A DNA stretch of 64,000 bases from Choristoneura fumiferana (taxonomy: Eukaryota; Arthropoda; Insecta; Lepidoptera; Tortricidae): contig NC_133474.1 in assembly GCF_025370935.1 (NCBI RefSeq), positions 14,527,773 through 14,591,772 of the forward strand, written 5' to 3'. The number at the start of each line of letters is the position of its first letter. Position 1 is the first letter of the stretch. Below are positions 49,727-60,215 of the stretch, in pieces. Below the pieces are notes generated by a model. The model saw only the letters and a list, made by a program, of their open reading frames with translations. It had not been told where the DNA came from and searched no databases. A program made the position numbers and the translations under genes.

Positions 49727-50097
49727 TCCCCGCTGATGTCAATAGTACCACGCCCCCGCCCCGCCACCGCGTCTCATTCCTAGGGAGCGTCGCGCACGAG
49801 GTTGTCGGACTATAAACTATACTCAACGCCGTATATAGATTCCAAAAAACTACTCATGTGTTAATGCCAATAAAATGAAAAAGTTTCGCATCGGTAAGTT
49901 TTAACTTTTCTAAATAAAGTACATAGGTAAATTATTTATATATATAATTGTAAAGCTAAAATTAAATGCAACTGCATAAATAAATAATTTAATGTAAATA
50001 TTAATTTCACCAACAAATATATGGTTGAAACTGTTTTGTAGAAGAAAAGTTCATATTATAGTGGTAATACTTCATATGGATTAAATAACATTTGGAT
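49727..50097. other. unassigned DNA at the truncated 5' side of the LINE
   Basis: The first about 100 bp are GC-rich like the LINE and may be decayed coding sequence. The rest is AT-rich. Neither a LINE 5' end nor an endonuclease domain was found. Confidence 0.35.
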
Positions 50098-50588
50098 TAG
50101 AGATGCGCCGAGTACAACTTTTACCGAGTAGCCGAGTACCGAGTATACTCGGTTCAAAGTTTCTCAAACCGAGTACTCGGCCGAGTTACTCGGTTCAGTT
50201 TTGAGGCGCGAATACAGGTTAGACAGGTTCACGCGGCGCTACCAACCACCGCGCCGCGAGCGATCGTCGCGGGAATCCCCGCCTTCTCCCCCGCAAATTA
50301 TTCAGTTGTTGTTTTGAAGAAAATCGCATTCTGTCGATCCGCGAATTAATTGCTTAAATATTAATTGATAATTCTCATTTTTGTGTTTTTAATTAATAAA
50401 TACTCTTAATAACATTTTTAAACTAGCCTGTTTTATTATAATACATAATGATTTCTCTTAAATAATAATTTTATTTAGACCGAGTATACTCGTCAATGGA
50501 ACCGAGTTATTCGGCCGAGTAAGAGTATCAAAAAAACTGCCGAATACACCGAGTACCGAGTAGTAAACGAGTACTCGGCCCATCTCTA
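50098..50588. mobile_element. non-autonomous hAT-type element with CCGAGTA subterminal repeats
   Basis: The ends are TAGAGATGCGCCGAGTAC and its imperfect inverse GTACTCGGCCCATCTCTA. A perfect 8-bp duplication ATTTGGAT flanks it (50090-50097 and 50589-50596). About 100 bp at each end are dense in CCGAGTA and its inverse TACTCGG, including CCGAGTACTCGG palindromes. Such subterminal clusters usually bind the transposase. The 491-bp body encodes no transposase. The perfect duplication suggests a fairly recent insertion. Confidence 0.88.
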
Positions 50589-50751
50589 ATTTGGATACGA
50601 TATGAGATTCACATAATTTGTGTAAATACTATTTATGGATATTTTTGATATGCGCATAAAAATATTGACAACAAATCACGTATGGAAAACTATGGTAAAC
50701 ATGGCGGCCACAGGGCCACCATGACATCTCCAATTGTCACTTCATTCGGCA

Positions 50752-50892
50752 TCTGGGGGACTACCACGAAATTCGAAAATCGAAGTTCGTATCGTATTGG
50801 TAGTCCCTCTGACTCTCGTATTAAATAACTTAAGCGTCAGCGGGATGGCAAGTCGTTCGAAGTTCGAATTTTTCACTTCGTAGGATGGCCTG
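50752..50892. mobile_element. palindromic MITE, first of an adjacent pair
   Basis: Arms GACTACCACGAAATTCGAAA and an inverse ending CACTTCGTAGGATGGCC, with CCTCTGACTCTCGTATTAAA inside. Same family as 8326-8455. It is more diverged than its neighbour. Confidence 0.65.
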
Positions 50893-51015
50893 CAGGGCTG
50901 CTACGAAACTCGAAGTTCGTATCGTACCGTCTCTCTCGCTCTCATATTAAATAGCATAAGTGTCAGAGGGACAGCACGACACGAACTTCGAGTTTCGAGT
51001 TTCGTAGTAGCCCTG
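50893..51015. mobile_element. palindromic MITE, second of an adjacent pair
   Basis: It starts CAGGGCTGCTACGAAACTCG and ends GAGTTTCGTAGTAGCCCTG, nearly perfect inverted arms around TCATATTAAATAGCATAAGT. It directly abuts the first copy. Confidence 0.75.
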
Positions 51016-51029
51016 CTGACGTTTGGATT

Positions 51030-51853
51030 GATCGAATGCTTTCTATACTCGTGTTAATTTTCGTTCTTGAGTTTTTGTTCCCTGTTAAGTTTTCTGTTGC
51101 CAGTACCCATTTAAGGTCTAAATAAAAACAAAATATTAAAAGACTATTTTTTATTAATGTGCATGGGTTGGTTACATCTGGAACGACACAATGATAATGA
51201 CACTTGTGACAGTGACGTTCGGCCATCTTTGATAACTTTTTTGGAATCTAAATACGGCGTTGAATATACATATATACGAAATGTCATCCAATTCTGACGC
51301 ACACAAACAACAACGCACACACAAAATCTTTGAATAGCTTTAAAAAGCGGTATAAATCAGAGCACACTGTAAGGCATCACATATGCTTATTCAAACCAAT
51401 ATGAGCATGCACCATTCAATTGCCCAACAAAGACGACTGGAAGGAAACTTAGTTCTTCCTCCTGCTTAGACGATCGTATAGAGATACTTGGGAACGAGCT
51501 GCTTTGTAACAATCGACTTTTGTGAGTGGCCTTTTACCTGCACACAACGTCTGAGAGCGGTATTCATAGATCGCCCCCGTGTAATGCATAGCTGGCATAC
51601 AAGGCACGATCCGGTACATCCGGCCTTAGCTTGAATAAAGTTTTAAAAGCAAATCACCTTTTAAAAATATATTTACGATACCAAAAGTTTATTTTGATCC
51701 ATATCTTTTCTAAATTCTAATTATAAACCGTGGGCTTGTTTGTTTATGCCTAGGGACTAGTCGGTTGTACCTTGTTTTGTCTATTTTCGGTTTGCCTAAT
51801 TTTAGATAAATTAATGTTGGTCAACCTAAAGGCTCATTATACCTAATTTTCAT
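51030..51853. other. unassigned AT-rich DNA
   Basis: No gene or repeat end recognised. Confidence 0.3.
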
Positions 51854-51857
51854 TTAA

Positions 51858-52208
51858 GAGCGTTTATATCTGCCTCGAATTGATGACGTGGGCGTAAAGA
51901 CGGACAAGTTGAAGTGGGACTGGGCTGGACATATCTGCCGAATGAACCCAGAATGTTGGGCCAAAATTGTTACGGAATGGGTCCCTAGTGACGGATACCG
52001 TAATAGAGGCAGACCGAAGAGGAGATGGAGGGACGACTTAGATGCCTATAATGTGGGATGGCGGGAGCTCGCCTTTGATAGGCAGGAATGGAGCAAGAGA
52101 GGAGAGGCCTTTGCCCAGCAGTGGGACACAAAAATAGGCTAATAAAAAAAAATATCGAGAAAAACTAACAAAAATGCATCGTTGCCAGCTCAGCAGGCAT
52201 AAACGCTC
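51858..52208. mobile_element. TTAA-bounded inverted-repeat unit
   Basis: GAGCGTTTAT follows TTAA (51854-51857), and its exact inverse ATAAACGCTC precedes TTAA (52209-52212). Similarity continues inward (CTGCC / GGCAT). TTAA duplications are typical of piggyBac-type transposition. Almost all of the interior is an RTE-type LINE fragment, so the LINE either inserted into a small MITE or the terminal match is partly chance. Confidence 0.5.
51868..52155 (+). pseudogene. RTE-type LINE, 3'-terminal fragment
   Basis: The frame at 51888-52142 encodes the conserved C-terminal tail of RTE/BovB-type reverse transcriptases: LKWDWAGHICRM, the basic RNRGRPKRRWRDDLDAY, then AFDRQEWSKRGEAFAQQWD. An A-rich tail follows at 52141-52152. 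Everything upstream, including the reverse transcriptase core, is missing, as expected for a 5'-truncated insertion. The last 55 bases (GAGGCCTTTGCCCAGCAGTG onward) resemble the tail of the SINE at 380-673. Confidence 0.8.
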
Positions 52209-52212
52209 TTAA

Positions 52213-52903
52213 GTGAGTCATTTTGTGTACAGCTTACTTATCATAATTTTGTTTCGCCTAATTTTAAATGACCTTATTTTCATTTTATATAAACATATTT
52301 CGTATACTGTTCGACTGACATAATTATTTTTCATCTAATATTATACGTCTAACATAAGTTCGGTTCTGGCGCTTCGCCGGAACTGCGGCACACTCGCTAC
52401 GCTCGCTCGGCTCGCGCGCTGTTGTGGTGGCAGTTCTGACCTAACCTATTTTAGTAGTCGCAGTTCTAATCTAAAAGTAAAAACGTTATTCGGCTAAGTA
52501 ATGATTAGTTAAAAAGAATCGACAAAGTGAGTTTTAAATACTTAAAATATTATTCGACATAACAAGAGTTATGAAAATGATCATTTATACAAAATTATAC
52601 AAACTGACCTTAGACAAACAATTAATTATAGTAAAAGTTGTTAACAAATCGAAATTAGGCAAAAAAAATAAGACAAGATAAGGGAATACCGACTAGTCTC
52701 TAGAACTTCTGAAAAGTTTATAAACACTCTTTCAAAGATTGAAACCTATCTCAGAATAAAGGTAACTTTTTTATTATATCCGGGGAAATGTCTGTTTCCG
52801 CTGGATGCAGATGAAGTACCTATAGTTTATCGTGCAATAAAAAATACATCGATCATCGATTGTCATGTATCACTAAATAGATATTACATAATTATTTTAT
52901 GTA
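52213..52903. other. unassigned AT-rich DNA with a common repeat scrap
   Basis: A GCTACGCTCGCTCGGCTCGC stretch at about 52397-52416 is a known-looking low-complexity part of lepidopteran repeats. No gene recognised. Confidence 0.35.
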
Positions 52904-53370
52904 CTAGCGTTTACCCGCGGCTTCGCACGCGTAAATCATTAGATAAGTACAGCAGTTGAATTGAAATTCCGGGATTTTATTAAATTCTCGTGAGAATTCC
53001 CTAAAATTACATCGTGGTTTTCATTGACGTTATATTATAACAACCATGCCAAATTTCATGACTCTAAACCAGCGGTTAATATTTCGAGATTTTATTCATA
53101 TCCCGTGGGAATATTGAGATAAAAAGTAGCCTATGTGTTATTTCAGATGTCCAGCTATCTACATACCAAATTTCATGACTCTAAGCCCAGCGGTTGTTAT
53201 TTCAAGATTTAATCCCTATCCCGTGGGAATATCGGGATAAAAAGTATCCTGTTTTAATCCAGGATATAAACTAACTTTTTGCCAAATTTCATCCAAATCC
53301 GTCCAGCCGTTTCCGCGTGAAGAAGTAACAAACATACTCACTCACTCACTCACTCACAATATTAGTAGGA
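52904..53370 (-). mobile_element. Helitron-like element with internal (CTCA)n microsatellite
   Basis: On the minus strand it begins TCCTACTAATATTGTGAGTG after A, passes a (GAGT)n tract (53337-53357), GAAACGGCTGGACGGATTTG and two ATTCCCACGGGATA units, and ends GCGGGTAAACGCTAG before T. Both ends obey A|TC...CTAG|T. At 467 bp it is about twice the length of the 6953-7181 type. No coding sequence. Confidence 0.82.
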
Positions 53371-53762
53371 TTAAATATTAGACCGTTTTGTGACATGGAG
53401 ACAAATAATAAGTTCTTTTGTTTTTTAATATCCTAAGGGTTAAAATATCAAACCGGAAAACTAGTGGCATTAAGTGATTCATGTTATGTGCAAGCCTGAA
53501 TCATCACAACACCACGAGTGCCTCGTCAAAAATAAACCAATGACAAGCCAAAAGAAAACTCGGTACGTAGTATTATGTGACAATTCAATTATCCTTCAGT
53601 CAGAGCGACGCAATCTCACTGCGTCTCAAAACAAAGACCCTGCTAATAGTATCGCGCAGCGGATAAACAGCGCGACACCGAGTTTGTGTTGAAAAAATAA
53701 AGGCGCGACGACGCCCGAATAAATGAGAGCGGCGATAAACAGGAGGATCCGTTCCGAGCGGA
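53371..53762. other. unassigned DNA
   Basis: Nothing recognisable. Confidence 0.3.
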
Positions 53763-53895
53763 GGGTCGATATCGAAATACATTATTCCCCGATCCGAGTG
53801 TTCCGATTCAAATTGAAAGAGCACCTCCAACATGAGATTTCTCAGGCGGCGAGTGGGCGCAGAATATAAATCGACGCATAACCAGAAATGGAAGG
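53763..53895. repeat. conserved-looking block, copy 2 of 2
   Basis: Partner of 46187-46325, in the same orientation, 7.6 kb away. The best stretch is CCGATTCAAATTGAAAGAGC (53803-53822). Confidence 0.5.
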
Positions 53896-56204
53896 CCTGT
53901 GAATTTCCGTTTGGTGGCAAGCGGACGCGCTGTTTGTTTATAATGTTGCTTAACTAAAATAGTATAGGCAACAGTTACATTTTACGTTATTTATTTGCAT
54001 GCGGCAATAGGGCAGCGTAGCGGCAAGCGTGCCAATTGTTAAGGTTTTAATTTATTAAATGACCTGAATCCACGAGCTGTGGTTGGTGGTAGTGACATAT
54101 TTAAAAACGCTAAGCTTTGAGTAAAGAGTTGACGTAAAATTAGTGAAGTCTGATTAAAGTGCATTAACCTAAGTTTTAACATTGAAAATAAACATAAACT
54201 AACACAACCTAATTTTGAACAATAGGCACGCAAATTTAATCTACTGAATTTTACCTCTTACTTACTTACTTACTTTTTACATTGGAACAATACCGTGTTA
54301 TGACGAGCAAACGTAAAAAGCTTCGCGCATTTTTCGCATTCAAAGGATTTTTGGCAATGTAATCATAAAGCCGTCCGTCACGTATAGAAATTCGAAACGC
54401 AAGTTATTCTAACTCTTTCCACCTTATAGTTAGAGAGTATACGGCGCCCCTCATCGCGTATTCTGTCCAATTCGCAACACGCCCAGCAGATATTTACGTA
54501 ACAGGCGCCTTTTCTGACTTCTGGCAGTCTTTTACGAAGAAATAGAAGCACATATTAAGTAAATGTACACAGCAAATCCTTTTTAGAAGCAACTAGCGTG
54601 TTTATGCAGGTCGAAAACTGCGCTATAAACTGCGGCGAACGCTACGAAGCCGAATCCATGGCGTAGACTTCTACGAAACCTGCAGTTTAAATTATTATGG
54701 TTTAATATAGGTTTAATACCTATAATAAGTTAATGTTAAATCAAAATATAGATATTTTTATAACTATTCGATTTAAATATATGTATGGACTAAGCCCTTA
54801 AAATATTATCTAAATAAATACCTTAGAAACCAAGGAGCTCATTTCTATGAACTAATCTTCGTAGGTACTCGTACAACAACCAAAAAAAATCGCTTTCAAT
54901 TGCATTGCATTGTATCGGAAGCTTCGATACCACAGATAAAATGGACAAGGTAAGATGAGTAATAATAAAAAGCTTAAACTTGAAAAAAAAGTAATATATT
55001 ACGAGTATTTATACTTGTATTTTCTGTAAAACAGCTCTGACTTCGAACAGTAATTTTAACAAACAGTGTATTTTTGATCCATTAATACAACCGTAAAAAC
55101 GTCTATAGGAGAAGTGCTGTGGGTTGATGTACAGACGGAGTCCCGAGGAGGGCATTTAGCCCGTTAAGGTTGATTGTGTGTGAGAGCAGCGCCCGGAGGC
55201 AGCGGACGGCGCGCGGGCGGCGCGGCCAAAGCCACTCTAACTTAATAAGCAGGAGACGACGACATCTCCGAATCAAGGTGATGCGCCTTCACAATGCCCT
55301 ATTCAGATTTAAATAGCTTTACGCCCAATTGCGTTTCAATATGGCGCTAGCTCGCTGTGATAGTTATTTAATTAAACAAAGATTTCAGAGAAAGTTCGCA
55401 GCGGGAATACCGGAGTCAATTATGAGCTTTTTAGAATGGTTTGCGCGCAGACTCTTTGAACAAATGAGTTTAAGCAGTATTTAATTTGCCTACCTATGCA
55501 CCTGTTTTCACGATAAAGCACATGTGTTTTTAGCCTCCTATTATTCATCACAGAATACAGTAAACAATACGGTATTTGACAACTCCTGATTTTGCCATAT
55601 CTTAATATTATTATGAAAATTTAGATAAACATTAAATTTAAAGCGAAGAGAAAATTTAAATCGGTTGAAAATTGGATTTATAGTGATTTTTTGAAAAATC
55701 TATATACCTGTCTCTTTCTCAAACGCTTTTCTCTATGCAACAAGTATGGCGGTACTGGCATATGACGTCACATGCCAGTATGTCTTTCTATGTCTAATTT
55801 TGAATTTCAAACCTGTATAACTTTGTTATTTGTAAAGGTAGCTTAAAAATTGTTTTTCTATTCGATAACAGGCATTGTGTAGTTTTAATTTATAAAACAT
55901 ATACAAAATAGTCAAATACCGTAATTAAAGGAAAGTTTAAAATTAGAAAATGTATAAGCAGTAGTAATACGTGATCTCAGTAGGGGGGCAAAATTTAGTT
56001 TTCATACCTGTACCAACAGTATTTCTATTTTGGACAACGATTCGTGACTTGGCAACCACATTGTACCTAATAGCCAGGAACACGAATAACTATCTAGGGG
56101 CAGAGTTATGCAGTTGCATCTATCTGTTTTAATGACCAAGAATTGCATAACTTGCCAAGACGAAATATGTTTCTTAAAATACATTTGGAACAGCAGATCT
56201 TTTT
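53896..56204. other. unassigned DNA with a GC island at 55140-55255
   Basis: The island contains GGACGGCGCGCGGGCGGCGC at about 55204. A (CTTA)n run lies near 54256-54272. No gene recognised. Confidence 0.35.
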
Positions 56205-56420
56205 TTACCTCCGACGCAAAAAGAAGTGTTATAATTTTGACCGCTATGTGTGTCTGTCTGTCTGTGGCACCGTAGTGATTTGAATGCGTTTTTTTTTATT
56301 TGAAATCAAGTTTTCTAGCGATGGTTCTTAGACATGTTTCATCAAAATCGGTTTAGCCGTTTTTGAAATATTGAACTTTGATGTGACATAATCGGGGGTT
56401 TTCCAACTTTCTGTTGGTTA
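56205..56420 (+). repeat. unclassified interspersed repeat
   Basis: ACCTCCGACGCAAAAAGAAG, a GTGTCTGTCTGTCTGTGGCA tract and CATCAAAATCGGTTTAGCCG form a block common in insect genomes. Its ends and class are not visible. Confidence 0.4.
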
Positions 56421-57074
56421 GGATATTATGTCATCTACTTATATAACTTAAACGAGACTGCCTAATAATTTACACGATAAAGTAAGTTTGTTTAATTAAC
56501 AATCGAAAAATGTTGCACGCACTAAACGGGCGCACCAGTGCAGAAGTGGTTCCCTACTCATCAGTCATCACATTGTTTGACATTCTTGCCCAGTCATAGC
56601 TAAAATATATACTGTCAAACATTTAGGTGTTGTAATTGATTCTACTCTACCTTGAATTTTATTATCACATTGTGCCAACTGCGAGCACGTTTTACAAGCA
56701 TATGTTTATGTTTTAAAAAACTTTGTCATGTCGCTAACAAGAAAGTCATAAATCGGGTAGGTAAGTATATACTCCTCGCCACGTCAATCTGTACTCACAT
56801 ACTGTATTTTGCAGGGAAGTGTAGCCAAGAGCCAAGACAACGCTTCTTATGACAACAACGCTTCCTATCTTAGAAGGAGCTTAGAGACCGATGAACTTAT
56901 GATCATCAGTTATCTGCACATACTTAAGTGTTATTAGTTTTAGAAAAAGTAGCGTCCGTTTCTTAATATTGGGTTAGCGGAAAAAATATTCCATTATTGG
57001 TTCCTGTCCATGACTGGTGCCCTCACCTACAAGATGTAAATTGAATAACTGAAAACCTCAGACACCCCAAAATA
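56421..57074. other. unassigned AT-rich DNA
   Basis: Nothing recognisable. Confidence 0.3.
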
Positions 57075-57880
57075 TTTAACCGAATTCAAAAAGGAAGAGT
57101 TCTATGTTCCAATGTTTGTATTTTTTTTATGTATGTTCACCGATTACTCAGTCAATTTTGTGGACCGATTTTTAATTTTTTTTTTGTTTGAAAGAGTAGG
57201 TACTCTTCTGAGGTAGTCCCATTGTCACCAAGTCAAGATCTGATGATGGGATCCTAGGGAAATCGAGGGCAAACCCCAATTTTTTAGGCAAACCTATGGC
57301 GATTTTGGAATTTTTAGTATTAAAGACAAGCATTTACATTTAGCCCTCTTGCCCTCTTGTTCTGAGAGGAGGCCTGTGCCCAGCAGTGGGACGCAAATAG
57401 GCTGGGATGAGTGATGAGTGATTTACATTTAGAAATTATCATTTGGTAAACTGGATCTGATGAAGAAGACCGTAGATGGCCAATGAAACTCGTTGAAGCT
57501 AAGGAACGCTCGCGCGTCTATAAATAATCATGGTTAATATACCTAGTAAGCGACTAAGAAGAAGCTTTAAGTTAATGATTCTTTCGAACTGATCTGATGC
57601 TGAAGCCGGAAGGTAGGCAACGGAACTATGTTATTAAACAACGTAACTAAGCCGTGTTTGGGCTTAATGAAATCGTTGTAAGATGTACTTTGGCTACGAA
57701 TCACTAAAAAGTGAGAAATAAAGAAATGTTTTAACAAAAAGTAAAACCGACTCCAAAAAAGTATGTAGTGAGGTAGACGACTATTGTTCCACTCCTGCTG
57801 GCTCGTGCTGAGGCACCGACTTTGAGCTAGTAGGTACCTAGAAAAATATTTTCAAGAGTTTTGTAGTCGGTTCCATTTTT
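57075..57880 (+). repeat. family A repeat with SINE fragment inside
   Basis: It opens with AACCGAATTCAAAAAGGAAG, follows the order of 3798-4410 closely, and closes with CACTCCTGCTGGCTCGTGCT and TTTTGTAGTCGGTTCC. It is interrupted at 57343-57420 by a SINE tail. Confidence 0.7.
57343..57420 (+). mobile_element. 5'-truncated SINE of the 380-673 family with 11-bp duplication
   Basis: The last about 75 bp of the SINE (CTCTTGTTCTGAGAGGAGGC, CCCAGCAGTGGGACGCAAAT, AGGCTGGGATGAGTGATGAG) lie between two exact copies of ATTTACATTTA (57332-57342 and 57421-57431). The related family A copy at about 4075-4088 has no insertion at this point. The event therefore post-dates the spread of family A. Confidence 0.9.
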
Positions 57881-59462
57881 GTTTATTTTTTTTCATTTTT
57901 GGAGACGGTTTAACTTTTTTTTGAATACTTCATTATTTTAAAAGATATTCGTGTGTTGTGCTAAGCCAGTGATTCTACTTCATTTCTAACTCTACACTCA
58001 TGATTTGTATTTGTCATTTGTCAGTTGCGCTTTGACGTTTTTAGAAAGAAATCACACAGTGGCAGCAAACCGGCCAGTATTAAATATCGAGATAGTATGC
58101 AACCTCGCTAATAGTACTTCAGAGTCCGCGAAATAGGGGATTGCCGGCCGAGTAGTAATAGATGCGAGTGCTAACGAACGAGCCATCTAGAGATACGAGG
58201 CCGACAGTCCCTGTTCGCGGACTAGGCTTGTATAGTTAGTGCTTTTCTCAAATAAATCCAAGGGAATAATACCATGTCACTTGATGATGAACTCATTTCG
58301 GAAACAATAACACTTATTTGAATAAAAAAAACACTCGTTTTAGGTATAAACCGTATAAGTGTTTGTTTTTTTTTTTCTATTCCCGCCAAATTACTCTTTT
58401 TCAGCTATTTTTGTAAGCTGTTCAGGTTGATGTTTGTTAATCTAGTCAAATAAGAGATTAAAAAGTAAATACACATTCACGAACTACGTACGTTTTTTTT
58501 TAATTGGCAGTATGCCATAGATAGTCCCCACTGGAACAAAAGACAATCTCTTTGCTGGCCTTGGCCGGCAATGTTGTATGAAATTACATTACTATCCTCT
58601 AATTTGAAAATAGAACTAATCTTCAATAAGTGCTATACAATGACGTACTTGGCGTTCTATGATCACGAAGATAAAGACGACAAATGTCATTATAGGAAAT
58701 CCTAGGATGTTTGAGAAAAAAAAATTGGCGCCTGTTGCAGTCGTAACTTTTAGACCGGGCACAATAAAAAAGGATTTAAAAACACAAACACAACCTAACT
58801 TAAAACATAGTGTAATCGATTCTACTCTCGATTCTGAGCAAACTACTTTCTGGTTTTCAGTTATTTAATGTTATAATCACTTTTACTAATAATAAAATTT
58901 GGAGAACTGCATTTGATAAGCTTAAAACAAATTAAGAGTCATCGGGAAGGAAAATCACGCCTTATTTCCTGAAACTAGTTACACCCAAAGCTTCTCAGAC
59001 CGACGGTTCTCAGCTAATCAGCGTTCCTAGTCATGCCAACGAGCGTAATGTTTGTTTGAAACTGTGAGACAAACTAACAAAATTAAACCTTCCCCGATCC
59101 CCGTCGCATGTAACTATGTAGGTAGGTAGCTGCGTTAAATCGTGTAACATTGGACCTCTATCTTTCAATGCAACTGCGGTACAAAAGTACATTATATAAT
59201 CAACAGAATTTTGATACAATTTTTAGGGGAAAAATACTCGTAATTGGACCTTATGCGGGTTAACTTTAACTTCTTTACTGATCTCCAACTACAACTGAAC
59301 TACAACATTATTATGCTAGCTAATATACTAGGTAACTAGAATACTTCTCAGGTGATATGGTGGCGTGGCTTATCTGGATCGATCGAGCGTGAGACAGATA
59401 TCACTGCATTCCAAATCAATCCACACGATCCAGATAAATCATGTGCCAGCCATGGCACACAA
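57881..59462. other. unassigned DNA
   Basis: A 17-codon start ATGTCACTTGATGATGAACT at 58274 follows a moderately GC-balanced stretch (58030-58270), but it stops at once and is not supported as a gene. A hairpin of A8CACT/AGTGTTTG type lies at about 58325-58375. An inverted pair CTTATCTGGATCG / CGATCCAGATAA is at 59370 and 59427. Confidence 0.35.
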
Positions 59463-59825
59463 TTGTTTTTTCACGACACTGCTCGAAAATGTGGCTATAG
59501 ATAACCTAAATCCAGTACCCAAAACTGCCTACAGTACGATTACTTGGAGTTAACACTTGACAGATGGGCGTGCCTTCAGTCAATTTTCAACTTTGACGAC
59601 GTACAAATAAAGCCATTTTTAGTATACCGCTACCCACGTTTACAGATTATGTAAAAACTTTTTTATTTGTATGACCTCAAACTTGAAAGTTGTCTGAAGG
59701 CAAATCTGTCAAGTGTTAACTCCAAGTAATCGTACTGTACCTACATATGTACATTTAACATCTAATTCATTTATGGGTCACAAAACACGACAACAATGTA
59801 ACACCTTACGGTAACAGGTCGTATC
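59463..59825 (+). repeat. family E repeat, interrupted copy 2
   Basis: Left part 59463-59531 and right part 59740-59825 match 40528-40662 plus 41098-41122. The two copies are interrupted at different points by different insertions. Confidence 0.65.
59532..59737. mobile_element. 206-bp MITE with 34-bp perfect inverted ends
   Basis: The left end is CAGTACGATTACTTGGAGTT (continuing to position 59565) and the right end is its exact inverse, from 59704 to 59737 (ending AACTCCAAGTAATCGTACTG). TA flanks both sides (59530-59531 and 59738-59739). The interior is single-copy in this window. The perfect arms suggest a young insertion. Confidence 0.9.
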
Positions 59826-60015
59826 AATATAATATAATTAATCCGTATAATATAATTAATCATTAATAAGTATTTATAAAAGAGAGTGGCTTAAAGATTT
59901 CAAACCTTAAATCCAAAATCCACATCATAAAATACATCCCATATATAAATGGAGGAGGTACGGCTGACAAATGAATTAAATAATTGAACTTATACCTAAG
60001 AAAAAATATCAAAAA

Positions 60016-60215
60016 CTAGCTGTTGCCAGCGACTCCGTTTATCGTTATCCTACGAGAACTATGCAATTTTCCGGGATAAAACTATCCTATGTCCTTCCCC
60101 GGGACTCGAACTATCAGTATACCGAACTTCATCTAAATTGGTTTAGCGGTTTAGACGTGATGGGGTAACAAGCAAACAAGCAGACTTACAAACTTTCGCA
60201 TTTATTATGTTAGTG
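60016..60215 (-). mobile_element. short Helitron-like element
   Basis: The minus strand ends in CTAG (complement of 60016-60019), with CGCTGGCAACAG before it. It carries GTCCCGGGGAAGGACATAGG and GAAGTTCGGTATACTGATAG, and starts near ATAATAAATGCGAAAGTTTG. The 5' TC is uncertain. It faces opposite to the copies at 6953 and 38600. Confidence 0.72.

Noticed and set aside
58265..58325. Short ORF after a promoter-like stretch
   Set aside because: It ends after 17 codons, without a plausible continuation or splice donor that could be defended.
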